Positions 32,209-41,752 of a stretch of 56,816 nt of DNA are shown piece after piece. The translations under genes were made by a program, and so were the position numbers. Position 1 is the first letter of the stretch. Each line of letters starts with the position of its first letter. The notes beneath the pieces were generated by a model. The model made no database searches, had not been told where the DNA came from, and saw nothing but the letters and a program-made list of their open reading frames with translations. Source of the stretch: an uncultured Lachnospiraceae bacterium (GTDB lineage: Bacteria; Bacillota; Clostridia; Lachnospirales; Lachnospiraceae); the NCBI GenBank assembly GCA_910588405.1, contig CAJUPT010000017.1, positions 1 to 56,816 of the forward strand, read 5' to 3'.

Positions 32209-32892
32209 ATGAAACGCTCTGAAATTAACGCAATCATCAAAGAGTTTGAAGCAATGCTGGCGGAGTACCGTTTTGCCCTGCCGCCCTTCTTAAGCTTTAC
32301 GCCGGAGGAATGGGAGGAAAAAGGCCACGAGTATGACGAGATCCGGGACAATGCCCTTGGCTGGGACGTTACCGACTACGGCGAGGGGCATTATGATACG
32401 CTGGGGCTGGCGCTGATCACCATCCGCAACGGGAACGTACATAATGACAAGTACACAAAGACTTACGCCGAGAAGATTATGATGCTCCGGCCGGGGCAGG
32501 TTTCCCCCAACCATTTCCACTGGAACAAGATGGAGGATATCATCAACCGGGGCGGCGGAAATATCATTTTCCAGCTTTGGAATGCGACGAAGGATGAGGG
32601 GCTGGCGGACACAGATGTGGAGATCTGCCAGGACGGACGCCGCTATATGGTGCCGGCGGGCAGCAAAATCGTCCTGAAGCCGGGGGAATCTTTATCCCTG
32701 TACCCCTATTATTATCATGAGTTTACCATCGACCCTGCATCCGGCCCCGTGCTGATCGGAGAGGTGTCCATGTGCAACGATGACAATTCGGACAACCGTT
32801 TTTATAAGCCGTTAGGACGTTTCCCCACGATTGAGGAGGATGAGCCGCCCTACCGTCTGTTATGCAACGAATATCCGCCTGCGAAAGACTGA
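32209..32892 (+). CDS. D-lyxose / D-mannose isomerase
   Basis: About 227 residues, cupin-fold D-lyxose ketol-isomerase family. The metal site is visible in SPNHFHWNKMEDIINRGGG (His-x-His ... Glu) and YYYHEFTIDP (His). Family members interconvert D-lyxose with D-xylulose and D-mannose with D-fructose. The start is ATG 32209 with AAAGGAG upstream. In this operon it would create the ketose that the PfkB kinase phosphorylates. Confidence 0.88.
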   Translation: MKRSEINAIIKEFEAMLAEYRFALPPFLSFTPEEWEEKGHEYDEIRDNALGWDVTDYGEGHYDTLGLALITIRNGNVHNDKYTKTYAEKIMMLRPGQVSPNHFHWNKMEDIINRGGGNIIFQLWNATKDEGLADTDVEICQDGRRYMVPAGSKIVLKPGESLSLYPYYYHEFTIDPASGPVLIGEVSMCNDDNSDNRFYKPLGRFPTIEEDEPPYRLLCNEYPPAKD

Positions 32893-32936
32893 TATTCCCT
32901 GACAGTAACAAAAAAGAAGACGAAAGGAGTCAGGAA

Positions 32937-34445
32937 ATGAGCGAGTATGCCGTTTCTATGGAACACATCACAAAGACTTTTCCAGGCGTTAAGGCGCTGG
33001 ACGATGTCCAGCTCCATCTGCGTACCGGCGAGGTGATGGCACTGTTAGGGGAGAACGGCGCGGGGAAGTCCACGCTGATGAAGATTCTTTCCGGCGTGTA
33101 TACCCGTGATTCCGGTGAGGTAGAGATTTTCGGCCATAAGGTGGAGGGCGATCTGAACACCCGCCAGGCCCAGGATCTGGGCGTGGCCATCATTCACCAG
33201 GAATTGAACATGTGCCAGCATCTGACTGTGGCCAACAATATGTTCCTCGGGCGGGAGCTGATAAAGGGCGGCCGCCTGGACACCGCGGAGATGAACCGCC
33301 AGGCGAGGGAAGAGCTGGCTAAGCTTGGCATCACCGACCTGGACCCCGATACCATAGTGGGAGATCTGCCGGTGGGCCGCCAGCAGATGGTGGAGATCGC
33401 GAAAGCGCTGCTGGTAAACGCCAAGGTGCTGGTAATGGATGAGCCCTCCTCCGCTTTGTCCAATGCGGAGATCGAGGAGATGTTCCGGATCATCAAGGAG
33501 CTTCGCAGCCAGGGCTGCGCGATTGTTTATATCAGCCACCGTCTCCAGGAACTTCACCATATCGTGGACAGCGTCACGATTATGAGGGACGGCCAGTATA
33601 TTACGGAAGGGAAGTTTGAAGACTTTACCATGGACGAGATTATCGCCAACATGGTAGGCCGTGAGATAACAAACCAGTTCCCCCGCGATACGGTTCCCAG
33701 AGGCAAAAAGGTGCTGGAGGTGAAGAACCTGTGCGCAGGCCGCGCGGTGAAGAATGTCAGCTTTGAGGCCTATGAAGGCGAGGTGCTGGGCTTCTCCGGC
33801 CTGGTAGGCGCAGGGCGTACGGAAACGATGCGGGCGATCTTCGGCGCAGACCCTAAGGACAGCGGCGAGATTCTTCTGGACGGCAAGGCACTAAAGATTA
33901 ACAGCCCGGCGGATGCGATCCGTCAGGGGATCGTGCTTGCACCGGAGGACAGGAAGAAAGACGGCTTGTGTACCAAGCTGTCGATCCGCGATAACATTGC
34001 CCTGCCGAACCTGGATCTGATCTGTAACCAGATCGGCACGGTGAACCGCAGCAAAGAGAATGATATGATCGAGAAGGGTAAATCCTCCCTGACCATCAAA
34101 ATGGCAAACGCCGATGTGGAGGCGGGCAGCCTTTCCGGCGGGAACCAGCAGAAGGTGGTTGTGGCCAAATGGCTGGCCAGAAACTCCCGAGTCGTGATTT
34201 TTGACGAGCCTACCAGGGGAATCGACGTGGCGGCAAAGGTCGAGATTTACCAGATTATCAACCAGCTGAAAAAGGACGGCATCGTGGTGATCATCGTGTC
34301 CAGCGAGATGCCGGAGGTGATGGGTATCTCCGACCGAATCCTGGTAATGTGCAACGGGCGTATTACCGGCGAGGTAGACCCCCGCGGGACGACGGAGCAG
34401 GAGATTATGACCTACGCAACTCAGTTCGGCTCTAACGAGTATTAG
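32937..34445 (+). CDS. Sugar ABC transporter ATPase (RbsA/MglA-type)
   Basis: About 502 residues, two fused nucleotide-binding domains. Domain 1: GENGAGKST, VGRQQMVEIAKAL, VLVMDEPSSAL. Domain 2: the degenerate Walker A GLVGAGRTETM usual for this class, then SGGNQQKVVVAKWL and VVIFDEPTRGIDV. ATG 32937 follows AAAGGAG by about 8 nt. With the permease and binding protein it forms a complete CUT2 sugar importer. Confidence 0.95.
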   Translation: MSEYAVSMEHITKTFPGVKALDDVQLHLRTGEVMALLGENGAGKSTLMKILSGVYTRDSGEVEIFGHKVEGDLNTRQAQDLGVAIIHQELNMCQHLTVANNMFLGRELIKGGRLDTAEMNRQAREELAKLGITDLDPDTIVGDLPVGRQQMVEIAKALLVNAKVLVMDEPSSALSNAEIEEMFRIIKELRSQGCAIVYISHRLQELHHIVDSVTIMRDGQYITEGKFEDFTMDEIIANMVGREITNQFPRDTVPRGKKVLEVKNLCAGRAVKNVSFEAYEGEVLGFSGLVGAGRTETMRAIFGADPKDSGEILLDGKALKINSPADAIRQGIVLAPEDRKKDGLCTKLSIRDNIALPNLDLICNQIGTVNRSKENDMIEKGKSSLTIKMANADVEAGSLSGGNQQKVVVAKWLARNSRVVIFDEPTRGIDVAAKVEIYQIINQLKKDGIVVIIVSSEMPEVMGISDRILVMCNGRITGEVDPRGTTEQEIMTYATQFGSNEY

Positions 34446-34492
34446 TGTCGTGAATATAGCTTTGAGAAACGATAAAAAGGAGTATCAGAATC

Positions 34493-35518
34493 ATGAATAA
34501 AAAAATTAAAATCAGCCAGAGCGCGGCCTCCGTGATCACTGCCTTTGTCGGCGTGGCGGTGTTGATGATCGTATTCTCCATCATGAACCCGAATTTCATC
34601 AAAGGCGACAGCCTGATGGCGCTGCTGCGTTCCATAGTTCCCTTCCTGTTAGTGGGCATCGGCCAGGCCTATGTCTGCATCACGGGAAACATCGACCTTT
34701 CCATCGGTTCCGTGCTGGGCATGAGCGCCATGATCTCCGCTACGATGATGTGCAAGGGCTTTAGCCCGGTCGTGGCTGTCATCGTGACCTTTGTGTGCTG
34801 TATGGCCGTCGGCCTGTTAAACGGTATCCTGGTAGGTAAATTCAAGCTGCCGCCCTTTATCGGGACATTGGGAACGATGACCATTGCCAGGGGTATTGCA
34901 CAGCTGGCCAATAACAATTATAATACGGATAACATCGGAAGCGAGGGCGCTGCCCAGATGTTCAAGGACGTGCTCTACTACGGGAAGACGCTGGGCATCT
35001 TTAACGGTGTTTGGATCGCGCTGATCGTATGGTTTATCTTTTTCTATATCCTGACCTATACCCGTTCGGGCCGCCATATCTATGCCATCGGCTCTAATGT
35101 GGACGCGGCTAGGCTGTCCGGCGTCGATGTATTTATGGCCACGACAAAGGCTTATATGGTTTCCGCCTTCTGCGCCTTCCTGACAGGCCTGATTACGATG
35201 GCCCAGTCCGGTATGGGTTCCATGGATGCCGGTATGAGCTATGAGATGTACGCCGTAGCCGCTGCCGTAATCGGCGGTGTGTCTACCCTGGGCGGCAGCG
35301 GATTGCTGGTAGGCGTTATCGCCGGCGCCGCAGTGTGGGCGATTTTGCAGTCCGGCCTGACCTTTGCCCATGTTCCCGTGGCATACCGGAATATCGTGAT
35401 CGGCGTGATCGTTGTGATCTGCGTGCTCTTTGACGTAATCCGCCGTAACGGCAAACATCCGTTAAAGTCTGACAAGGACAACAAGGCGGAAGCCAAGAAG
35501 GAGAATGCCGCCGGGTGA
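34493..35518 (+). CDS. Sugar ABC transporter permease (RbsC-type)
   Basis: 341 residues and about ten membrane helices. CUT2 motifs GNIDLSIGSVLGMSAMI, LPPFIGTLGTMTIARGIAQL and AVIGGVSTLGG are present. Would form a homodimer with the RbsA-type ATPase. AAAAAGGAG precedes the start, 47 bp after the ATPase gene. Confidence 0.95.
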   Translation: MNKKIKISQSAASVITAFVGVAVLMIVFSIMNPNFIKGDSLMALLRSIVPFLLVGIGQAYVCITGNIDLSIGSVLGMSAMISATMMCKGFSPVVAVIVTFVCCMAVGLLNGILVGKFKLPPFIGTLGTMTIARGIAQLANNNYNTDNIGSEGAAQMFKDVLYYGKTLGIFNGVWIALIVWFIFFYILTYTRSGRHIYAIGSNVDAARLSGVDVFMATTKAYMVSAFCAFLTGLITMAQSGMGSMDAGMSYEMYAVAAAVIGGVSTLGGSGLLVGVIAGAAVWAILQSGLTFAHVPVAYRNIVIGVIVVICVLFDVIRRNGKHPLKSDKDNKAEAKKENAAG

Positions 35519-35622
35519 CGGCGTTCTTATAAAGAAACAGATTATTATTTTGCTGCTATGGAAATGTGGTTTTACCGCGTTTTCTTAGTAAATATATAAA
35601 AGAAAAAGGAGAGAAAAAAGCA

Positions 35623-36690
35623 ATGAAAACAATGAAGAAACTGTCTGCACTGGCACTTGCCCTGATGATGGTGTTTGCCCTGACCGCATGCGGAGGAGGC
35701 GGAGATTCCAAGAGCACGACCGCAGCGCCGGCCGCGGACGACGCGACGACGGCTGCCGCTACCGAGGCGAATGCAGGCGTGGACAGTGAGACGACCGCAG
35801 CCGCAGCGAAAGCAGACGGCGAGCCGATGCACATCGCCCTGATCACCATGGATCAGATGGACGTTCACTGGGTAAAACTGGAGAAGGCTGCAAAGGCTAA
35901 GGTAGAAGAACTGCAGGCAGCAGGCAAGAACATCGAGTATGAGTGGCTGGCTCCCGAGAAGAAGGATAATGCACAGCAGATCCAGCAGATCGAGACCGCG
36001 ATCAACAACAACGCAGACGTGATCATTATCTCCGTAAATGACTCCACCGCCTGCAACGATGCCCTTCAGGCTGCCCTGGACAAAGGCATTAAGCTGATCT
36101 ACGTAGATGCGACCGCTTCCTTAGAGGCTTCCGCTACCTTCGCAACTGACAACTTTGCCGCAGGCAAAATCGCCGGTGAAGAAATGCTGAAATACCTGGC
36201 TGACAATGAAGTAACCGAAGGAACCATCGGCCTTGTTTCCGCACAGGCAGGCGTTCAGTCCTGTATCGACCGTGTGGACGGCTTTGTTTCCGCTTTTGAA
36301 GGTTCCAGCTTTGAGATGAGTGAAGTTCAGTACTCCGATGGTGATGCCGTTAAGGCGCAGGAGCTGACCAACGCCCTGATCAACGACGGTGTTGTTGCCG
36401 TTTACGGCGCTAACGACGGTGCGACCACCGGCGCAGGCAATGCGGTAAAAGAAGCAAACAGCAACGACAAGAACATCCTTTGCGTAGGTTTCGATAACTC
36501 TTCCTCTAACCGCGGCCTGGTAAAAGACGGCTGCTTGCTGGCGTTCATGGCACAGAACCCTAACGTAATGGGCGAGAAAGCTATCGAAGCTGCAGTAGCA
36601 TTACTGGAAGGCGAGACCCTGACAGAGACCAGCGTAGACACCGGCGTTTCCGTAGTAACCAAGGACAATGTAGCTGATTTCGAGGACTGA
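35623..36690 (+). CDS. Sugar ABC transporter substrate-binding lipoprotein (RbsB-type)
   Basis: About 355 residues from ATG 35623 (AAAAAGGAGAG upstream). Lipobox LTAC, Thr/Ala-rich spacer, then a type-1 periplasmic-binding domain: MHIALITMDQMDVHWVKLEK, 'NNADVIIISVNDSTACNDAL', 'GANDGATTGAGNAVKEA'. Closing the operon with the binding protein is unusual; RbsB genes are often last too. The ligand is probably a rare aldose or ketose given the upstream enzymes. Confidence 0.93.
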   Translation: MKTMKKLSALALALMMVFALTACGGGGDSKSTTAAPAADDATTAAATEANAGVDSETTAAAAKADGEPMHIALITMDQMDVHWVKLEKAAKAKVEELQAAGKNIEYEWLAPEKKDNAQQIQQIETAINNNADVIIISVNDSTACNDALQAALDKGIKLIYVDATASLEASATFATDNFAAGKIAGEEMLKYLADNEVTEGTIGLVSAQAGVQSCIDRVDGFVSAFEGSSFEMSEVQYSDGDAVKAQELTNALINDGVVAVYGANDGATTGAGNAVKEANSNDKNILCVGFDNSSSNRGLVKDGCLLAFMAQNPNVMGEKAIEAAVALLEGETLTETSVDTGVSVVTKDNVADFED

Positions 36691-36817
36691 TTGCCGCCTG
36701 TCAAGAAGTGAACGGCAATGGCTGATTGGTATGGATTGGCTTACATATTTGTTTGTAATTGACAATTGAAAATTTATATGGTAATTTAAAATCATATAAA
36801 AGGCAAATGAGTCACAG

Positions 36818-36846
36818 CGGCCTGCCGGTTTCCGGCAGGCCGTTTT
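36818..36846 (+). terminator. Terminator of sugar operon
   Basis: CGGCCTGCCGG (36818-36828) pairs with CCGGCAGGCCG (36832-36842), then TTTT. It separates the importer from the beta-galactosidase gene. Confidence 0.88.
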
Positions 36847-36876
36847 GGTACATTCAGTAAGCGGAGGTTTGGTTAT

Positions 36877-39800
36877 ATGCAGGAAAAAATGACAGACAAA
36901 ATACCGGATCAATTATCGGATCAATTATCGGACAGACTCAGCTGGCTGGAAGATCCGCAGGTGTTTCAGGTGAACCGGCTGGATGCCCATTCCGATCATG
37001 TATGTTTTGCATCTTTAAAGGAGATGGAACAGGGTGAGACTTCTCTGCGCCAGTTTCTGGACGGGAGCTGGCGTTTTCAGTGGAGCAAAGCGCCGGATAA
37101 GCGGCCGGCGGATTTCTGGCAGGAGGGGTATGACGATTCCGGTTTCGGCACAATTCGGGTTCCCGGCCATATCGAGCTGCAAAAGTTTGGACAGATTCAG
37201 TATATTAATACGCTGTATCCCTGGGACGGACATGCGGAACTTCGGCCGCCGAAGCTTGACTGGGAAGATAATCCGGTGGGCAGCTATGTCAGGGAGTTTG
37301 ACCTGGAGCCGGGGCTGATTGGAAAGAGGGTCTGTATCAGCTTCCAGGGAGTGGAGCAGGCTTTTTATCTGTGGCTGAACGGCCATCTGATCGGCTATGG
37401 GGAAGATAGCTTTACGCCCTCGGACTTCGATTTGACCCCTTATATCAAAGAGAAGGGAAACCGGCTCTGCGTGGAGGTGTATAAGCGCAGCAGCGCGGCC
37501 TGGATCGAGGACCAGGATTTTTTCCGGTTCAGCGGGATCTTCCGGTCAGTGTTTTTGTATGGGAAGCCGGAGCTTCATCTGGAGGATCTTTGGCTGCAGC
37601 CCAGGCTATCGGAGGACAATAACGGCGGAAGGCTGAAAATCCGGCTGGGGCTTAGCGGGCAGACGGAAGGGGCACAGGTGCGGTGCCGAGTTGCGCATAA
37701 GAAGCAGGGGATTTTGTTTGACGGCTTGTTAAAATTGGAGCAGGAAAAGCAAACGCAGATAGAAGATGTCCTGACGCGGCGTGATATGGGATGCCCGGAT
37801 AAAGGGCAGGGCGTGCGGACGGACGGACAGAACCAGGCAGGGAGCGGGTGTGTTTATGCCTGGGCACAGGAACTGGAATTTCCCTTGGTTTTTCTCTGGA
37901 GCCATGAGACGCCGGAGCTGTACCAGGTGACGCTGGCTGTTATGACAGCCGATGGGCAGGTGACGGAGGCCGTGCCTTATCAGATCGGTTTCCGCCGCTT
38001 CGAATTGAAGGACGGCCTGATGCTGCTGAACGGGGAGCGCCTGATGATTAAAGGCGTGAACCGCCATGAGTGGAATCCCCGTCACGGCAGGGTGATTGGC
38101 CGGGAGGATATGGAGGCGGCGATGGAGGTATTCCGCCGGAACCATATCAATGCGGTTCGTACCTGCCATTATCCCAATCAGACAGTATGGTATGAGATGT
38201 GTGACGAAAACGGCATCTATATGATGGATGAGACAAATATGGAAAGCCATGGCTCCTGGCAGAAGCTGGGTGTAGTGGAGCCTTCCTGGAATGTGCCTGG
38301 CAGTCATGAGGAATGGAAAGCCTGTGTGCTGGACCGGGCAAAGTCTATGTTTGAGCGGGATAAAAACCATGTGTCGATTCTGTTCTGGTCCTGCGGCAAT
38401 GAGTCTTATGCGGGAGAGGATATCCTGGCGATGGCAGAGTACTTCCGGAAACATGACGACAGCCGCCTGGTACACTATGAAGGGGTGTACCATAACCGGG
38501 CATATGACCGGATCTCAGACGTGGAGAGCCGGATGTACGCGCCGCCACAGGAGGTTCGGGAGTATCTGGAGGGCGGAGCCGAAAAGCCCTTTATTCTCTG
38601 TGAATATATGCACGATATGGGAAATTCCCTGGGAGGGATGGAAAGCTATATCCGCTTAGGAGAGGAATTCCCCCAGTATCAGGGCGGTTTCATCTGGGAC
38701 TATATGGACCAGGCGCTGTGGCATAAGGACCCGGCAGGCCGGACGGTTTTAGGCTACGGCGGCGACTTCGGCGAACGGCAGACAGATTATGCCTTCAGTG
38801 GAAACGGCATCGTCTTTGCGGACGGCACGGAAAAACCGGCCATGCAGGAGGTGCGCTACTGGTATGCCGGTGAGGAGGAGCGAAAGGCGCAGGATGAGGC
38901 GAACCGGGCAGGGATGGAAAAGGCGATTGGGCAGATCAGGAGAGGAAACAGGGGAGAAGATTTAGCGGGCGCTGTTAAGATGACGGAGAAAGCGTGTGTG
39001 AAGGCATTGTCGGAAAGCGTTGCTGGGAACGACGGGAAAAAGGATTTGGATATGCCTGCGCGAAAAGACGGACGGGAAACCGTGCAGGGGGAGGGTGCTT
39101 TAAGAGTAGCCCACGGAGACGGTGCGCTGGGCGTCCGGGGGAGAAATTTTGAAATATTGTTTTCCTATCCGGAAGGCGGGCCGGTATCGCTGAAAGTGTT
39201 TGGCGCCGGTGCCGGGCAAAAGAAAGGAGAAGCTGCCGAAAATAATAATGGGGATATGGGAATGGCTGCCGTCCATGAATGGCTTTGGCGCGTCCCTCGT
39301 CCCGCTTACTGGCGTGCAGCTACGGAGAATGACTTGGGCTGCGGTTTTGCCGTAAACAGTTCGGTGTGGGCTGCGGCGGATAGCTGGCAGAAATGTGAGG
39401 ATATCCGGATTGTGGAGGAAGGAGCACGCGTGGTCAGTATCCGCTATACGTATACTTCCCCGGCAGTGCCGGATCTGCGCACGGAAGTAACCTATACGGT
39501 TCGGGCGGAAGGCAGCATGACGGCAGATGTCCACTATTACGGTCAGGAGGGACGCCCTCAGCTTCCGCTGTTTGGCCTGCGCTTTTCCACGCCGGAGCCG
39601 GTTGAGGCGACCAGGTGGCAGGGCTTGTCCGGCGAGACCTACCCGGACAGAAAAAAAGGCGGCGTTTTCGGCTGGCATGAGGAACAGCCCCATATCCCCG
39701 CTTATCTGGTTCCCCAGGAATGCGGCTGCCATATGGATACGGTGCAGGCCGTGTTCCACAAAGACGGCGGACAGCTCAGCCTGGAAATGTGCGAAGAACC

Positions 39801-40029
39801 CTTTGCCTTCTCCGCCATCCCTTACACGCCCGCCCAGTTAGACCAGGCGGCCCACAGAGAAGAACTGCCTCAGCCGGTGCGCACCGTAATCACAGTCTGC
39901 GGCGCGATGCGCGGCGTAGGCGGCATCGACAGCTGGCTTACCGATGTGGAAGAGGCATATCATATCAGCGGGGAAAAGGATATCAGGTTCCAGGTGCGGT
40001 TTCGGTGGGAGTGTGTAGACGGAGAATAA
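36877..40029 (+). CDS. lacZ: Beta-galactosidase (glycoside hydrolase family 2)
   Basis: 1050 residues, no signal peptide, so intracellular. The LacZ layout is present: sugar-binding domain (PGHIELQKFG, YINTLYPWDG), Ig-like domain and TIM barrel with GVNRHEWNPRHGR. The acid/base Glu is about residue 509 in FWSCGNES and the nucleophile Glu about residue 576 in ILCEYMHDMGNS. The C-terminal beta-gal small-chain domain is also present. An unusual charged, low-complexity insert of about 85 residues (about 665-750) separates the barrel from the last domain. GGAGG precedes ATG 36877. It lies just past the sugar operon's terminator. Confidence 0.93.
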   Translation: MQEKMTDKIPDQLSDQLSDRLSWLEDPQVFQVNRLDAHSDHVCFASLKEMEQGETSLRQFLDGSWRFQWSKAPDKRPADFWQEGYDDSGFGTIRVPGHIELQKFGQIQYINTLYPWDGHAELRPPKLDWEDNPVGSYVREFDLEPGLIGKRVCISFQGVEQAFYLWLNGHLIGYGEDSFTPSDFDLTPYIKEKGNRLCVEVYKRSSAAWIEDQDFFRFSGIFRSVFLYGKPELHLEDLWLQPRLSEDNNGGRLKIRLGLSGQTEGAQVRCRVAHKKQGILFDGLLKLEQEKQTQIEDVLTRRDMGCPDKGQGVRTDGQNQAGSGCVYAWAQELEFPLVFLWSHETPELYQVTLAVMTADGQVTEAVPYQIGFRRFELKDGLMLLNGERLMIKGVNRHEWNPRHGRVIGREDMEAAMEVFRRNHINAVRTCHYPNQTVWYEMCDENGIYMMDETNMESHGSWQKLGVVEPSWNVPGSHEEWKACVLDRAKSMFERDKNHVSILFWSCGNESYAGEDILAMAEYFRKHDDSRLVHYEGVYHNRAYDRISDVESRMYAPPQEVREYLEGGAEKPFILCEYMHDMGNSLGGMESYIRLGEEFPQYQGGFIWDYMDQALWHKDPAGRTVLGYGGDFGERQTDYAFSGNGIVFADGTEKPAMQEVRYWYAGEEERKAQDEANRAGMEKAIGQIRRGNRGEDLAGAVKMTEKACVKALSESVAGNDGKKDLDMPARKDGRETVQGEGALRVAHGDGALGVRGRNFEILFSYPEGGPVSLKVFGAGAGQKKGEAAENNNGDMGMAAVHEWLWRVPRPAYWRAATENDLGCGFAVNSSVWAAADSWQKCEDIRIVEEGARVVSIRYTYTSPAVPDLRTEVTYTVRAEGSMTADVHYYGQEGRPQLPLFGLRFSTPEPVEATRWQGLSGETYPDRKKGGVFGWHEEQPHIPAYLVPQECGCHMDTVQAVFHKDGGQLSLEMCEEPFAFSAIPYTPAQLDQAAHREELPQPVRTVITVCGAMRGVGGIDSWLTDVEEAYHISGEKDIRFQVRFRWECVDGE

Positions 40030-40157
40030 AGTATTTTGCCTGCTGTTCCTGGGCGGTAAATTTCTTATTGCACTGCCTTTAGATATGCCAGCAGAATATC
40101 CGGTTCCTGAGAACAAACGAATAAACAAATATAAAGAAAAATGGTGCATATAGAAAA

Positions 40158-40188
40158 ATACCTGCATCTCTAATCGAAATGCAGGTAT
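40158..40188. terminator. Convergent terminator, lacZ / deacetylase
   Basis: ATACCTGCAT (40158-40167) pairs with ATGCAGGTAT (40179-40188), with A- and T-rich flanks. It lies between two convergent genes. Confidence 0.75.
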
Positions 40189-40219
40189 TATCAGCACTAA
40201 ATATTAGATAGTTTACCTG

Positions 40220-41281
40220 TTACTTCCCCGTCAAATCCTTCAGCGTCCCAAACGTATACCCCATATCCTCCCATCTAGTCAGCATCTCATCCAGAATCTC
40301 CCCGTTGGTCTGGGAGATGGCGTGGAGGAGGACGACGGCGCCGGGGTGGGTCCGCTGGGTAATGACCTCAAAGGCTTCCTCATGACTGGGCTGATTCTCC
40401 TGATCCCAGTCCACATGGGCCAGGCTCCAGAATACGGTGGCGTAGCCCAGCTCCTGGGCCATCTTTAGGTTGTCCACATTGCATTTTCCCTGGGGCGGAC
40501 GGTAGTAGGGGGCAAGCTCCGTGCCGGTAATTTCATAAAACAGGTCGGACACGTCGTCTAGCTCCTTTTTAAAGGATTCCAGATCGGCGATCGCGGCCAT
40601 ATCCGGGTGGTTGTAGGTGTGGTTGCCCACCGTGTGGCCTTCCTCCGCGATCTTCTTTGCCATGTCCGGCGCGGATTCTAGAAAAGCGCCGGTCACAAAA
40701 AAGGTGGCCTTTACATTATGCTTTTTCAGTGCGGCCAGGATCGGCTCCGTGTTTCCGTTTTCGTATCCGCAGTCAAAGGTCAGGTAAAGCACCTTGTCCT
40801 CAGCGTTCCCCATATAATAGGCGTCGTACCAGGCCAGATCCTCCGGCGACGCGTTTCCGGAGGGCTGCTCAAAGCTGCCGGGATGTTCAAAGAAAAGGCC
40901 CCAGTCCTCCTTGGGCAGCGTCAGTTCCCATCCTGCAGGGGGCTCTTTTTTTGCGGCTTCCGTTTGGGCATTTTTGCTGTCGGTATCAGTGGCAGGATCG
41001 GTGGCGCCGGAAGCCTCTGAAGCATTCGCCGGATTAGCGTCGTCAGTCATACTGACTTCTTCTGTTTCGGCTGGGGAAGCAGCTGTTCCTGTCTCCGGTT
41101 CGGATTGATCTGGTTGCGCCGAAGCGTTCGCGTCTGCGGTTGTTCCGGCATTTGTTCCTGCCGGGTTTGCGTTTTTGTCCTCTCTGCTGCTGCAGCCGGT
41201 CAGGCACAGTGTCAAAAGAAGCAGTGATGTCCCAAGCATTTTCACCGGGAACCGCTTCGAAATATTTTTGAGACGATTCAT
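40220..41281 (-). CDS. Polysaccharide deacetylase lipoprotein, PdaA-like
   Basis: About 353 residues from ATG 41281 (AAAGGAGG upstream). Lipobox LTGC, a Thr/Ala/Asp-rich spacer, then a NodB deacetylase domain: LYLTFDCGYENGNTEPILAA, GHTVGNHTYNHPDM, YYRPPQGKC and ATVFWSLAHVDWD. The second metal-site Asp of the usual TFDDG is Cys (TFDCG), which is normal for the PdaA branch. PdaA enzymes de-N-acetylate muramic acid for cortex delta-lactam. It could act with the CwlD-like amidase at 7656-8357. Confidence 0.88.
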   Translation of the reverse strand: MNRLKNISKRFPVKMLGTSLLLLTLCLTGCSSREDKNANPAGTNAGTTADANASAQPDQSEPETGTAASPAETEEVSMTDDANPANASEASGATDPATDTDSKNAQTEAAKKEPPAGWELTLPKEDWGLFFEHPGSFEQPSGNASPEDLAWYDAYYMGNAEDKVLYLTFDCGYENGNTEPILAALKKHNVKATFFVTGAFLESAPDMAKKIAEEGHTVGNHTYNHPDMAAIADLESFKKELDDVSDLFYEITGTELAPYYRPPQGKCNVDNLKMAQELGYATVFWSLAHVDWDQENQPSHEEAFEVITQRTHPGAVVLLHAISQTNGEILDEMLTRWEDMGYTFGTLKDLTGK

Positions 41282-41453
41282 GATTTTATTTCCTCCTTTT
41301 ATCATGGACGTACGCTGTTCTTTCTGTCCTTGTTACAGTTTATCACAGGATATACGGGGAAACAATGAAAATTACACTTTCGGATTTTAATTCTTTATGA
41401 CAAGATTTTTCAATTCTTACTTTTTTATTGCAAAGTTCTTACTTTTGTTTCAT

Positions 41454-41528
41454 TCAAACTTCTTTAATATATTCAACTGCTTTTTCCATTGTTCCGTTGC
41501 GGGTATAAAAGTTATCGTACACCGCCAT
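41454..41528 (-). pseudogene. Short coding remnant
   Basis: A 24-codon minus-strand frame, MAVYDNFYTRNGTMEKAVEY followed by IKEV and a stop, has protein-like composition and could be the C-terminal end of a lost gene (the frame continues upstream as TAVDITE to an earlier stop). Two hairpins flank it (41521-41549 and 41550-41569). No family recognised. The rest of 41391-41752 shows no other gene. Confidence 0.25.
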
Positions 41529-41752
41529 CTCTGTGATGTCAACGGCGGTCTAGTGTGCTGACACACTAGGTGGCTTAAACAATTTTTAACCTGATTTTGT
41601 TGGGGGTGAAACTGGATTGCTCTTGCATATTTACCTGTTTTCATGTACACTTTACTGGAAGTATTTTACTCCGCCGGAAAGACAGGCCCTGTGGGGGCGT
41701 TAAAATACCTCCGAGAGAGAGGCGGCGGGACGATGATCAGGGAGGATAAGAG

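Noticed and set aside
41450..41650. 66-codon minus-strand frame
   Set aside because: Low-quality composition; a different frame in the same place (41454-41528) looks more protein-like and is listed as a weak remnant.
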